Source of the DNA: Chroococcidiopsis thermalis PCC 7203
GTDB lineage: Bacteria > Cyanobacteriota > Cyanobacteriia > Cyanobacteriales > Chroococcidiopsidaceae
Assembly (NCBI RefSeq): GCF_000317125.1
Contig: NC_019695.1
Location: 294,336 to 358,335 of the forward strand
Length of the DNA stretch: 64,000 bases
Direction of reading: 5' to 3'
Shown here: positions 16,023-25,605 of the stretch, piece by piece
Layout of the letters: each line of letters begins with the position of its first letter
How positions within the stretch are numbered: position 1 is the stretch's first letter
Made by a program: the position numbers and the translations under genes
Notes under the pieces: model-generated
What the model was told of the DNA's origin: nothing
Database searches by the model: none
The model's input: only the letters and a program-made list of their open reading frames with translations

Positions 16023-19000
16023 ATGCATCGTATCAGTACCACCCCTGGAGATTGGAATCCTCAAATTGATGGTGTCGTTTTGTTTGCCCAAACTCCAGCT
16101 CCTTTGGTATTGCTTACTGCTACCGATACCGATATTCAAACTTTGGCAGCAGCAGCGACTAAATTACCGATGGGCTTTCCTACTTTTCGAGTTGCTAATT
16201 TGCTGCAATTACAGCAACAGATTGTTATAGATACTTATGCAGAAGACGTTTTAGAAAAAGCTCAAGTTATTATACTACGGCTTTTGGGGGGACGATCGTA
16301 TTGGTCTTATGGTTTAGAAGTGGTGCGGGAAACAGCACGGCGGACTGGTGCAGCACTGATAGTTATCCCAGGAGATGACGCGATCGACCCCGATTTAATC
16401 GCACATTCGACTGTTCCGTTAGCAGTGGGAGATCGACTGTGGCGATACTTTCTAGAAGGTGGAGTAGAAAATGCCGTCAATGCGCTGCTATTCACTGCCG
16501 ATTTCTGCCTTCATACTTCATACAATCCTCAACCTCCGCAGGTGGTTCCGCGTGTGGGGCTATATGGGTGGAAGGGAGTCGGAGACAAAATTCAAAATTC
16601 AAAATTCAAAATTCAAAATGGGGACAAGGGGGACAAGGGGGACAAGGGAGCTAGTAGTGAGCAACCAATTACCAATTACCAATTACCAGCTACCAATTAC
16701 CAACTACCAATTACCAACTACCAATTACCAAAAATTGGCATTCTGTTCTACCGCGCTCACTATTTAGCAGGTAACACGGGTGTAATTGACGATCTTTGTC
16801 AAGCATTAGTAGCTAGAAATCTATTACCAGTACCAGTTTTCGTTTCTTCGCTGCGCGATCCACAAGTGCAAGCAGATGTCCTATCTTACTTCCAGCCTAA
16901 AGATGAGGCAAAAATTCAAGTCTTATTAAATACAACGAGTTTTTCTCTGACACGTATTTTTCCGACTCCCGAACGCCAGTTCGCAAGAGCGGGGGAAAAT
17001 GAGCAAGCGACTGGCTCCTCTCGACTCCCGACTGCCGCTAACTTGTGGCAACAACTAGATATACCAATACTGCAAGTTATTTTTAGTAGCAGTTCAAGTT
17101 CAACCTGGGAGACAAGTTCTCAAGGGCTATCGCCACGGGATATCGGCATGAATGTGGCACTACCAGAAGTGGATGGGCGCATTATTAGCCGTGCTGTGTC
17201 GTTTAAAGCAGTACAGAGCTGGAATACAGCTCTAGAGACGAATGTAGTCGTTTACGAGTCGGTGCGCGATCGCCTTGAATTTGTTGCTGAACTAACTCAG
17301 CGTTGGGTGCAGATGCGTTCTCGTCCGCCAGCAGCACGCAAAATCGCTCTCATTTTGGCAAACTACCCCAATCGTGACGGACGTTTGGCAAACGGAGTTG
17401 GATTAGATACTCCTGCTAGTTGTATAGAAATTCTCAAATCTTTACAACAAGCGGGATATCAAGTAGAAAATCTACCGCAAACTGGAGACGAACTGATCCA
17501 ACGCCTGACATCTGGAGTCACAAACGATCCTGATAGTCAGTGGCGATCGCTTCCACAGCAATTGAGTTGGCAAGAGTATCAACAATATTTTGCCACCCTT
17601 CCCGAAGCAGCGCAGCAGGAGATTGTCAATCGGTGGGAGAAGAGAGCTGAGGGAGCTGAGGGAGTAACAACCAATTACCAACTACCAACTACCAATTGCC
17701 AATTACCAATTCCAGGCATTCAACTCGGTAACGTCTTCGTGGGGATTCAACCAGCACGGGGATACGATCGCGATCCGGCATTAAATTACCACGCGCCTGA
17801 CTTAGAACCACCGCATACTTATTTGGCTTTTTATTATTGGCTGCGACAGCATTTTGGTGCTGATGCGATCGTACATGTAGGCAAGCACGGTAATTTGGAA
17901 TGGCTCCCAGGTAAAAGTGTGGCGCTATCAAGTCAGTGTTATCCTGAAATTGCTTTGGGTGCTATGCCCCATTTCTACCCGTTTATCGTCAACGATCCTG
18001 GGGAAGGTTCGCAAGCAAAACGCCGCGCTCAAGCAGTGATTATCGACCATTTAACGCCTCCCATGACGCGGGCAGAACTCTACGGAGCGCTACACCAATT
18101 AGAAAGTTTAGTTGACGAGTATTACGAAGCTCAAAGTCTAGATCCGACTCGATTGCCAGCCATTAGCGATCGCATTTGGCAATTAATTGTTCAGGAAAAT
18201 TTACACTTAGACTTGGGCATGAAGCGGGAGTCGGGGGGAAAGAGAGCTGAGGGAGCTGAGGGAGAAAAACAACCAACAACCAACAACCAACAACCATTAA
18301 CCATTAACCAACTCGACGGTTATTTATGCGAACTCAAAGAAGCTCAAATTCGCGATGGTTTGCATATATTTGGACAATGCCCGCAAGGAGAACAATTACG
18401 AGATTTAATTGTAGCGATCGCCCGTCAACCTAATTCCTACCAGCCAGGAATCACTCGCGCAATTGCTCAAGCCTGGGAATTAGATTTCGATCCCCTCACG
18501 ACAGATTTCAGCACTCAACTTTCAGAGACAAGCGCTCGAATTTTATCAGCAAAAACTCAAACACCCTGTCATATAATCGGCGATGCGATCGAAGTGTTAG
18601 AACAGTATGCGGCTGAGTTGGTGGAAGTATTGATTGGGGAATCGGGAGTCGGGAGTCGGGAGTCGGAGAAAAGAGCTGCTCTTGAGCTGGGGAGGCTCTC
18701 GGGAGCTGAGGGAGAAAAAACCCAATTACCAATTACCAATTACCCATTACCCATTACCAATACCTTAAATTGGATTCGCGATCGCCTCTTACCCGCTTTA
18801 GCACAAACTCCACAGGAAATTACCAATTTATTACGTGGTTTAGATGGGCGATACGTTCCTAGTGGGGCATCGGGTGCGCCGACGAGAGGTCGTCCAGAAG
18901 TATTACCGACGGGAAAAAATTTTTACTCGGTGGATATCCGCGCCATTCCGACAGAAACAGCTTGGGACATCGGACGTAAAGCAGCTGAAGCTTTAATCGA

Positions 19001-20114
19001 ACGCTACACGCAGGAAAACGGAGAATATCCCAAAACTCTTGGTTTGTCGATTTGGGGAACTTCTACCATGCGGACTGGGGGAGATGACATTGCTGAGGCG
19101 TTGGCTTTGCTGGGAGTGCGTCCGGTATGGGATGGGGTTTCTCGGCGGGTGGTAGATTTTGAAATTGTGCCTCTATCGGTGTTGGCGCGTCCGCGCGTGG
19201 ATGTGACTTTAAGAATTTCTGGTTTTTTCCGCGATGCTTTTCCTAATTTAATCGATTTGTTTGATAGTGCCGTTATTGCCGTGTCGCAGTTGGACGAACC
19301 AGCAGAGCAAAATCCGCTTGCTGCCAAAGTGAAACACGAAACCCAGTTTTGGTACTCAGCAGGATTGACACCCGAACAGGCAAAAGAGCGATCGCTTTAC
19401 CGTGTTTTTGGTTCTAAACCAGGGGCTTATGGAGCTGGGTTACAAGGATTAATTGAAGCGCAAAATTGGACGGGCGATCGCGATTTAGCTCATGCTTATA
19501 TCAATTGGAGTTGCTACGCTTATTCCCGTAATTCAGAAGGACGAGCCGCCCCAGAAGCGTTCGAGCAACGTTTGGGTGAAATGCAAATTGTCTTGCACAA
19601 CCAAGACAATCGCGAACACGATCTGCTCGATTCTGACGATTACTATCAATTTCAAGGTGGTTTAACTGTTGCCGTGCGCGCCGTTCGCGGTAAAAATCCT
19701 CAGACATATTTTGGTGACAATTCTATTCCGGCAAACCCTCGCATTCGTGATTTAAAAGAAGAAATTGCCAAGGTATATCGTTCCCGCGTCGTTAATCCGA
19801 AATGGATTGCTGGGGTGATGCGTCACGGTTATAAAGGGGCTTTTGAAATGGCAGCAACAGTAGATTATTTATTTGCCTACGATGCTACAGCTCATTGCGT
19901 TGAAGATTATATGTATCAAGGCATTGCCGAAGCTTATTTATTCGATCCAGCTATCCAAGACTTCGTGCAGCAAAAAAATCCTTGGGCATTGCGAGATATG
20001 GCAGAAAGGTTAATTGAAGCCAAGCAGCGAGGATTGTGGCAAGTGACACCAGAGATTATAGATAAGTTACGAGCGATCGCCCATCAAGCAGAAGGAGCGA
20101 TCGAAGAAAATTAA
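16023..20114 (+). CDS. cobN: Cobaltochelatase subunit CobN
   Basis: A 1363-residue large subunit of the CobN/BchH chelatase superfamily, which inserts cobalt into the corrin ring in cobalamin synthesis. CobN is favoured over the magnesium-chelatase subunit by the N-terminus (VLLTATDTDIQTLAAA), LGGRSYWSYGLE, and the C-terminal EAQNWTGDRDLAHAYINWS and WIAGVMRHGYKGAFE segments. Core motifs VHVGKHGNLEWLPGK and GRYVPSGASGAPTRGRP are intact. The length exceeds the usual cyanobacterial CobN by roughly 100 residues, explained by five repeat-derived insertions near residues 185-236, 317-338, 539-563, 735-763 and 872-915. Other cob genes are not nearby and no cobalamin riboswitch is evident upstream. 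The stop overlaps the convergent glycosyltransferase stop by 4 bases. Confidence 0.9.
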   Translation: MHRISTTPGDWNPQIDGVVLFAQTPAPLVLLTATDTDIQTLAAAATKLPMGFPTFRVANLLQLQQQIVIDTYAEDVLEKAQVIILRLLGGRSYWSYGLEVVRETARRTGAALIVIPGDDAIDPDLIAHSTVPLAVGDRLWRYFLEGGVENAVNALLFTADFCLHTSYNPQPPQVVPRVGLYGWKGVGDKIQNSKFKIQNGDKGDKGDKGASSEQPITNYQLPATNYQLPITNYQLPKIGILFYRAHYLAGNTGVIDDLCQALVARNLLPVPVFVSSLRDPQVQADVLSYFQPKDEAKIQVLLNTTSFSLTRIFPTPERQFARAGENEQATGSSRLPTAANLWQQLDIPILQVIFSSSSSSTWETSSQGLSPRDIGMNVALPEVDGRIISRAVSFKAVQSWNTALETNVVVYESVRDRLEFVAELTQRWVQMRSRPPAARKIALILANYPNRDGRLANGVGLDTPASCIEILKSLQQAGYQVENLPQTGDELIQRLTSGVTNDPDSQWRSLPQQLSWQEYQQYFATLPEAAQQEIVNRWEKRAEGAEGVTTNYQLPTTNCQLPIPGIQLGNVFVGIQPARGYDRDPALNYHAPDLEPPHTYLAFYYWLRQHFGADAIVHVGKHGNLEWLPGKSVALSSQCYPEIALGAMPHFYPFIVNDPGEGSQAKRRAQAVIIDHLTPPMTRAELYGALHQLESLVDEYYEAQSLDPTRLPAISDRIWQLIVQENLHLDLGMKRESGGKRAEGAEGEKQPTTNNQQPLTINQLDGYLCELKEAQIRDGLHIFGQCPQGEQLRDLIVAIARQPNSYQPGITRAIAQAWELDFDPLTTDFSTQLSETSARILSAKTQTPCHIIGDAIEVLEQYAAELVEVLIGESGVGSRESEKRAALELGRLSGAEGEKTQLPITNYPLPITNTLNWIRDRLLPALAQTPQEITNLLRGLDGRYVPSGASGAPTRGRPEVLPTGKNFYSVDIRAIPTETAWDIGRKAAEALIERYTQENGEYPKTLGLSIWGTSTMRTGGDDIAEALALLGVRPVWDGVSRRVVDFEIVPLSVLARPRVDVTLRISGFFRDAFPNLIDLFDSAVIAVSQLDEPAEQNPLAAKVKHETQFWYSAGLTPEQAKERSLYRVFGSKPGAYGAGLQGLIEAQNWTGDRDLAHAYINWSCYAYSRNSEGRAAPEAFEQRLGEMQIVLHNQDNREHDLLDSDDYYQFQGGLTVAVRAVRGKNPQTYFGDNSIPANPRIRDLKEEIAKVYRSRVVNPKWIAGVMRHGYKGAFEMAATVDYLFAYDATAHCVEDYMYQGIAEAYLFDPAIQDFVQQKNPWALRDMAERLIEAKQRGLWQVTPEIIDKLRAIAHQAEGAIEEN
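16574..16732 (+). repeat. Repeat insert 1 in cobN
   Basis: In-frame block of GGGAGTC, then AAAATTC units (about four), GGGGGACAA units (three), then CAATTAC/CAACTAC units (about nine). It encodes IQN-SKF-, GDK- and NYQLPIT-type peptides. Confidence 0.95.
16970..17035 (+). repeat. Degenerate repeat insert 2 in cobN
   Basis: CCGACTC-type units flank a short GC-rich piece (about residues 317-338). The block is more degenerate than the other inserts. Confidence 0.55.
17637..17712 (+). repeat. Repeat insert 3 in cobN
   Basis: GAGCTGAGG units followed by CAACTAC/CAATTAC units, in frame. Encodes the AEGAEG and NYQLPTT-type stretch. Confidence 0.9.
18224..18312 (+). repeat. Repeat insert 4 in cobN
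   Basis: GGGAGTC, GAGCTGAGG and CAACAAC/CAACCAT-type units, in frame, near residues 735-763. Confidence 0.85.
18636..18767 (+). repeat. Repeat insert 5 in cobN
   Basis: GGGAGTC units, a GAGCTGAGG piece, then CAATTAC and CCATTAC units, in frame, near residues 872-915. Confidence 0.9.
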
Positions 20115-20974
20115 AAGCGTTGCACTAGCTGTTTTATCGTCTTTTTCATCGTCCGTAACGGATCGATCTGTATTGCCCAAATAACACTGGATAAGGCTTG
20201 GGATTTTTGCCCCATCCGATAGGACATTAGGGCGTGATCGTAGACAAAATTTGCAAACATCTGCGGATGAGCGCGAAAAATTGCCTGATGCTTGTCAATC
20301 AAACGTTGAAAACTTTCCTGACGCAATTTTGTATTGCGGGACACTCGCGCCCCTGGATGCTCGTAAAGTTGATAGGTAACGATGGGTAAACCCAAGATCG
20401 AACAGACGGGATTCAGCCGCAAAAAAAGCTCGGTATGGACGCGGGAACGAAACGTTTCATCCCAGCCTCCTATCTGTAAAATGACATCCCGTTCCACTAC
20501 TAGAGTTTGTTTTGTGTTGTAAGATTTGCCTGGTTCCAAAACTTCTAGAGCAAAATGACAGCCACGGGGACGACTGGGAGGCGGAAGGCGAGTTTCTAGA
20601 GTTTTCCCGCTATCATCAACCACGTCGATCCCAGAAATAACGCCGACAGGTGGAGGTAAAGTTGCTTTGGCGATCGCCTCTAAGGATACAACTGCCATTT
20701 CGGGTAAAAGACAGTCATCGTCATCTAAATAGGAAATCCAGCGCCCCTGCGCCGCTTCCGTACCCACGTTCCGCGCCCCCGCACCCCCACGAGGGGTAGA
20801 TAGACGAATGATTCGCAAACGCGGATCTGCTGGTAAATCCACCGGTTGAGTCGAAGCATCGTCCACGACAATCACTTCAAGATCTGTCATGGTTTGCGAT
20901 AAAGCACTTTGCACTGCACGCGGTAATAGTTGCGGGCGATCGCGTGTCGGTATGATAATACTGAGTTTTGGCAT
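20111..20974 (-). CDS. Glycosyltransferase family 2
   Basis: A 287-residue GT-A type glycosyltransferase starting MPKLSIIIPTRDRPQLL, with the nucleotide-binding VIVVDDAS near residue 37 and the metal-binding-type YLDDDDC near 97. A soluble protein with no membrane helices; sugar and acceptor are unknown. It begins 1 base after the stop of the upstream ABC ATPase gene (TAAGATG), so the two are co-transcribed. It is convergent with cobN and overlaps it by 4 bases. Confidence 0.9.
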   Translation of the reverse strand: MPKLSIIIPTRDRPQLLPRAVQSALSQTMTDLEVIVVDDASTQPVDLPADPRLRIIRLSTPRGGAGARNVGTEAAQGRWISYLDDDDCLLPEMAVVSLEAIAKATLPPPVGVISGIDVVDDSGKTLETRLPPPSRPRGCHFALEVLEPGKSYNTKQTLVVERDVILQIGGWDETFRSRVHTELFLRLNPVCSILGLPIVTYQLYEHPGARVSRNTKLRQESFQRLIDKHQAIFRAHPQMFANFVYDHALMSYRMGQKSQALSSVIWAIQIDPLRTMKKTIKQLVQRF

Positions 20975-20975
20975 C

Positions 20976-22049
20976 TTAGTTTGTAGAAAAAATCAATGCT
21001 TCCATCCATTCCCAAGAGATAAAAACTCGTTCTCCCTCTTTGTAGGGGCTAGTTCCGCGTCGTCGCAGTTCCATGACATGAAAATTGAGTCCGATCGCCT
21101 GAACTAAATAACTCGTAGCATAACCGAGATATTGACTTTGAATAATTGTGGCTGCATGACCAATATTGGCGTGATTTAGGCAAATATTTTCTGGACGCAC
21201 GACTAATCGTACTGCATTACCAGGAGAAATCGCTGCGGTCGTTCCTTCAACTACTGTTCCTTCAACTACTGCTGTCTCACCAATTTGCACTCTTCCCCGA
21301 TTACCATCTACGCTTAACAACATGCCATCGAGAAAATTTGCCCGTCCGATAAATTCAGCTACATATAAATCGGCAGGCTGTTCGTAGACTTCTAAAGGCG
21401 TGCCGACTTGTAATAGCTTGCCAGATTTCAAAATTGCTATGCGATCGCTCAAAGCTAGGGCTTCTTCTTGGTCGTGGGTGATATAAATAAAACTAATTCC
21501 CGTCTGACGTTGGAGTTGTTTCAATTCCTGCCGCAGTTCCATCCGAATTTTGGCATCCAAAGCTGAAAGCGGTTCGTCTAAAAGTAATACGTCAGGGCGA
21601 TCGACAATTGCCCGTGCTAAAGCTACCCGTTGTTTTTGTCCGCCGGAAAGTTGAGCAGGTAGCCTCTGCGCCATTTCTGCGAGTTGGACGAGTTTCAAAG
21701 CTTCCGTAACTCGTTGGCTAATTTCTGCCACAGGCGATCGCTTTGCCTGCAAAGCATAACCTACATTCTCAAATACCGATAGGTGGGGAAACAAGGCGTA
21801 GTCCTGAAACACCGTATGGACGTTACGTTTATAGGCAGGCAGACGACTCACATCTTTGCCCCCAATGTAAATACAGCCAGTATCGGGGGTTTCAAAACCG
21901 CCAATCAGCCGCAATAAAGTTGTTTTTCCCGAACCAGAAGCCCCCAGCAGCGTGAAAAATTCTCCTTGCTGCACGTCGAGACTGACAGACTGCACGGCTT
22001 GGACTTTGCCGTAAATCTTACTGACGTTTTCTAAAGCAACTTGGATCAC
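20976..22049 (-). CDS. PotA/FbpC-type ABC transporter ATP-binding protein
   Basis: A 357-residue ATPase of the CUT1/MOI family: Walker A GASGSGKTT near 36-44, Q-loop QDYALFPHL, signature LSGGQKQRVALARA, Walker B VLLLDEPLSALD, H-loop YITHDQEEA, and a C-terminal TOBE domain with VRPENICL. This fits polyamine (PotA) or iron/thiamine-type importers. No permease or binding-protein gene is adjacent in this window, so the substrate is open. The TOBE region contains a duplicated VVEGT, encoded by a direct repeat near 21240-21275. Confidence 0.85.
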   Translation of the reverse strand: MIQVALENVSKIYGKVQAVQSVSLDVQQGEFFTLLGASGSGKTTLLRLIGGFETPDTGCIYIGGKDVSRLPAYKRNVHTVFQDYALFPHLSVFENVGYALQAKRSPVAEISQRVTEALKLVQLAEMAQRLPAQLSGGQKQRVALARAIVDRPDVLLLDEPLSALDAKIRMELRQELKQLQRQTGISFIYITHDQEEALALSDRIAILKSGKLLQVGTPLEVYEQPADLYVAEFIGRANFLDGMLLSVDGNRGRVQIGETAVVEGTVVEGTTAAISPGNAVRLVVRPENICLNHANIGHAATIIQSQYLGYATSYLVQAIGLNFHVMELRRRGTSPYKEGERVFISWEWMEALIFSTN

Positions 22050-22057
22050 GATTCAGT

Positions 22058-22087
22058 AAGTCAAAAGTGAAAAGTCAAAAGTCAAAA
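22058..22087. repeat. AAAAGTC tandem repeat
   Basis: Four 7-base units lie between the ABC ATPase gene and the GyrA-like gene. Confidence 0.85.
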
Positions 22088-22141
22088 TTGTAAAACTCAC
22101 TGGATTTGAACATGGGAGTTGGGATTTGTGTTTCAAAAATA

Positions 22142-24655
22142 TTACTCTATCAATGAGTTGGTAGCTGGAATGGCAATAACAGAGACAATTCTTTCGTTGT
22201 CCTTAATATCGCGGAGGCGATCGCCCGTACCTTCTTTGCCCCACTTGCCTATTTTATCTACAGGTAGGCGCACGATCCGTTGATTGCTGGTAAGCAAAGC
22301 GACCTCACTTACTGTTGCCGATACAATTCCTGCCAGCCGATCCGATTTGCTGCTAAAAGCTAAAGCTTGAGTTGGAATATCGCCGCGATTGCCTTGACGC
22401 AATACATGGGCGGGTATTCGCTTCGCATATCCTTCTTGGGTGACGAGCAACAAATTAGTTTTGAGATCGTCTATTGCCACTCCGCCAACCATTTCTTCTT
22501 GTTTTCGCAGCCGCAAGCCTTGCATTCCCATTGCCGTGCGTCCTAGAATTGGCAATTGCTCGTCATCTATACCAAACCTTAACAGCCTACCTCCCGCTGA
22601 AGCGAGGATCAAAAATTGTCCTGGTTCGATCGGTTGCACGCCTAACAAGCGGTCTTCATCCTTGAACTTCACCACTGTCAAACCGCGATTGGTCAGATTT
22701 TGTAACTCCGATGCAGCTAAGCGCTTCACTCGTCCTAATTGAGTCATGAACAGCGCTTGGATGTTTTCTGTTTCTGCGGGTAATAGCAGTTGAGTCACAA
22801 TACTTTCCGTACCGTTAGCAGCCGATCCTGGCAGCAAACCAATCAATGGCGTACCCCGTAGCGATCGCCCGCTACTAGGAGGAATATCGCCCACCTGCAA
22901 CGGGTAAACCTTTCCACCACTGGTAAACACGACTAAATTCTCATCTGTCTTAGCGGTTGTGGTTTGAATCACAAAGTCATTTTCCATCAAACCGTTGTCT
23001 GACTTCGGCTTCCTTCCTGGCTTATTACCATTAACAGCTAACCTTCTGACATACCCTTTTTGGGTAAACTCTAAAGCAACTTCTTCAGAATTCCGAATTC
23101 CGAATTCCGAATTCGGAATTGATGAGCTTTTCTTGCTCTGTTCTTCTGCTTCTTGAGTGCCAATGCGAGTCCGGCGAGAGTCGGCAAATTTACGTCTGAG
23201 CGATCGCAAATCTTTTTTCAATGCTTTTAATAACTCGTGGCGATCGCTTAACAACCGTCGCAAAGTTTGAATTTGTTCGCTGAGAGATTCAAATTCAGTT
23301 TGCAGGTTCTTTTGTTCCAAACCCGTCAAGCGACGCATGGGCATTGCTAAGATTGCATCGGCTTGGGCTTCGCTCAATTGCAACTCATTTTGCAGGGTGA
23401 TTTTAGCCGTACTACCATCGCTTGCCTGCCGCAAAATTGTAATGACTTCATCCAAATGGGATAAAGCTGTCAGCAACCCTTCTACCAAATGCGCGCGACT
23501 TTCGGCGCGATTTAAGTCGTGAGTGTAGCGCCGAATCAGAGTTTGTTCGCGGAAATTTAAAAATTCCTGTAATAGCTGTCTTAAGGAAAGTTGACGCGGT
23601 TGTTGATCTACTAAAGCGAGGAAAATTGCCCCAAAATTTGTTTGCAGGGAAGTGTGATGGTACAACTGGCGCAAAACAACCTGCGGATCGGCATCTCGTT
23701 TGAGTTCTATCACTACCCGCATCCCTTGGCGATCGCTTTCATCTCGCAAGTCGCCAATGCCCTCAATCCTACCCTGATTAACTAATTCTGCGACTTTTTC
23801 GATCCAACCTGCTTTATTAACTTGATAGGGTAATTCTGTCACGACGATTGCTGTCGTGCGGCGCGATCGCTTGACCCCAGTTTGAATTTCTTCAATTTGA
23901 GCAATCCCTCTGATGGTAATACTACCCCGTCCAGTGGTGTAAGCTTCGCGAATTCCCGTACTGCCAATAATTTCGCCCCCAGTGGGAAAGTCGGGTCCAG
24001 GGATTAACTCAAATAGCTTGTCGTCTGATAATTCTGGTTGGTCGATCAGCGTAACTAAACCATCGATGATTTCTCCCAAATTATGGGGAGGAATATTTGT
24101 CGCCATCCCCACAGCAATTCCTGACGCACCGTTGAGCAATAAAAACGGTAGTTGAGCTGGTAATACGACTGGTTCTTGTTGGGAATTGTCGAAATTGCCG
24201 ATAAAATCAACTGTTTCTTCGCCAATTTCAGTCAGCATCGCCTCATTCCCAACTGGTGCGAGGCGAGTCTCGGTGTAACGCATTGCTGCTGGTGGGTCGT
24301 TATCTACCGAACCGAAGTTACCGTGTCCCGCCAGCAAGGGATAGCGGCTGGAAAAGTCTTGTACGAGACGGACTAAAGCATCGTATACCGCTTGGTCGCC
24401 GTGGGGATGGTACTTACCGAGTACGTCACCTACTACCCTGGCGCATTTACGATAAGGGCGATCGGGAGTTAAACCCAATTCATGCATGGCATATAAAATT
24501 CGTCTGTGAACTGGTTTTAAGCCATCACGTACGTCTGGTAATGCCCGCCCTACAATTACGCTCATGGCATATTCCAGATAAGACCGTTGCATTTCTGTAT
24601 GCAGGGCTGTGGGAATCACCTGTCCCGCTGGGAGAAGGTTTAATTGTTTTGCCAT
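22142..24655 (-). CDS. Type IIA topoisomerase subunit A (GyrA/ParC-like, second paralogue type)
   Basis: An 837-residue subunit. The N-terminal breakage-reunion domain has [20 protein letters not shown], the DNA-cleaving Tyr127 in [10 protein letters not shown] and [14 protein letters not shown] at 81-94. The C-terminal beta-pinwheel blades have repeated VFTSGGKV- and [15 protein letters not shown] motifs. The start [19 protein letters not shown] matches my memory of a second cyanobacterial GyrA-like protein distinct from the main GyrA, so gyrA and parC are both possible names. Gln88 replaces the Ser at the position equal to E. coli GyrA Ser83; the acidic residue (Asp92) is kept. A repeat insert lies at the junction of the two domains (about residues 510-523). 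gyrB is elsewhere in the window. Confidence 0.85.
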   Translation of the reverse strand: MAKQLNLLPAGQVIPTALHTEMQRSYLEYAMSVIVGRALPDVRDGLKPVHRRILYAMHELGLTPDRPYRKCARVVGDVLGKYHPHGDQAVYDALVRLVQDFSSRYPLLAGHGNFGSVDNDPPAAMRYTETRLAPVGNEAMLTEIGEETVDFIGNFDNSQQEPVVLPAQLPFLLLNGASGIAVGMATNIPPHNLGEIIDGLVTLIDQPELSDDKLFELIPGPDFPTGGEIIGSTGIREAYTTGRGSITIRGIAQIEEIQTGVKRSRRTTAIVVTELPYQVNKAGWIEKVAELVNQGRIEGIGDLRDESDRQGMRVVIELKRDADPQVVLRQLYHHTSLQTNFGAIFLALVDQQPRQLSLRQLLQEFLNFREQTLIRRYTHDLNRAESRAHLVEGLLTALSHLDEVITILRQASDGSTAKITLQNELQLSEAQADAILAMPMRRLTGLEQKNLQTEFESLSEQIQTLRRLLSDRHELLKALKKDLRSLRRKFADSRRTRIGTQEAEEQSKKSSSIPNSEFGIRNSEEVALEFTQKGYVRRLAVNGNKPGRKPKSDNGLMENDFVIQTTTAKTDENLVVFTSGGKVYPLQVGDIPPSSGRSLRGTPLIGLLPGSAANGTESIVTQLLLPAETENIQALFMTQLGRVKRLAASELQNLTNRGLTVVKFKDEDRLLGVQPIEPGQFLILASAGGRLLRFGIDDEQLPILGRTAMGMQGLRLRKQEEMVGGVAIDDLKTNLLLVTQEGYAKRIPAHVLRQGNRGDIPTQALAFSSKSDRLAGIVSATVSEVALLTSNQRIVRLPVDKIGKWGKEGTGDRLRDIKDNERIVSVIAIPATNSLIE
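23086..23122. repeat. GGAATTC repeat inside the GyrA-like gene
   Basis: Five GGAATTC-type 7-base units encode the [12 protein letters not shown] stretch in the linker between the cleavage core and the C-terminal domain. The frame is kept. Confidence 0.9.
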
Positions 24656-24963
24656 GAGTGATGTTTCCTACTTGATAACGACAAACGCCAAAAATTTAAT
24701 AGTATCTTTACAAAGCTTACCCTCAGCATCCTAATTTATTTGCTTACAAAAAGATACTAATAGTAGCCGATGAGTAATTCCCAGTATTATTCTGGATTAG
24801 CGACGATCGCGCTTAGATTTCAATCTACCCACTCCTGTTTTTTCGCTTTAAGTATGCAATTCTACTAAAGGAAAATTTTATTCGTACCTTAACAACAGCC
24901 AGAGAATGCTGTCATAGCTTACGTCCGCTGTCAATTTAATATGCAATCTCCTGTAACAAAGTT
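24656..24963. other. Divergent intergenic region
   Basis: About 308 AT-rich bases between the divergent GyrA-like and response-regulator genes; both promoters should lie here. I saw no tRNA, no repeat and no clear operator. Confidence 0.5.
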
Positions 24964-25365
24964 ATGATGAAAACCGTTTTGATTGTAGAGGATGACCCTA
25001 TAAATGCTCGCGTTTTTGCCAAAATTTTGACAAAACGTGGTGGCTTAGAGACAAAGCATACGGAAAATGTAGAAGAGGTCATGGAGATTGCGACATCTGG
25101 ACAAGTCGATATTATTTTGATGGATGTTTCTCTTTCGCGCAGCGTTTATCAGGGTAAAGCCGTGGATGGGATCAAGATTACCCAAATGCTAAAGTCAAAT
25201 CCGCAAACTGCTAAGTTACCAATTATCCTCGTCACAGCCCACGTTATGGAAGGCGATCGCGAAAACTTTCTGCGCCAAAGCGGTGCAGACGGTTACATTT
25301 CAAAACCAGTCGTGGATCACCAGCAGTTTGTCGAACAAATTTGGGCGATGCTGCCGAAAGAATAG
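24964..25365 (+). CDS. Single-domain response regulator (CheY-like)
   Basis: A 133-residue receiver domain: acidic pair in VEDDPINA near 8-11, phospho-acceptor Asp in ILMDVSLS near 55, Thr in ILVTAH near 93 and Lys in YISKPV near 115. A loop of about 8 extra residues (RSVYQGKAVDG) follows the phospho-site, as in CpdR/DivK-like regulators. No output domain. The start may be either of two adjacent Met codons. The TAG stop lies in an AATAGGGAGTAGGG repeat. The partner kinase is not identifiable. Confidence 0.9.
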   Translation: MMKTVLIVEDDPINARVFAKILTKRGGLETKHTENVEEVMEIATSGQVDIILMDVSLSRSVYQGKAVDGIKITQMLKSNPQTAKLPIILVTAHVMEGDRENFLRQSGADGYISKPVVDHQQFVEQIWAMLPKE

Positions 25366-25558
25366 GGAGTAGGGAGCAGGGAGCAGGGAGTGAGTTGCAG
25401 TCCTTGAACTCTCTGTTTTTTATCTTAATACAGATGTACTAATTCAGGATGTGAAAACAAACCGCGAAGGCGCTGGGCGATCGCGGTGGTGAAGAAAGGA
25501 AAAGGTGTGCTTTCGTTACAACAGGTTAACTTGTGAAAGCGAGTGGCTACTACTCAGG

Positions 25559-25605
25559 AGTCACTAATCACTGGTCACTGGTAACTGGTAACTGGTCACT
25601 GACAT
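25559..25605. repeat. CACTGGT/AACTGGT tandem repeat at hemL 3' end
   Basis: Six 7-base units. On the minus strand they encode the last residues of HemL (SYQLPVTSD) and its stop. Confidence 0.85.
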
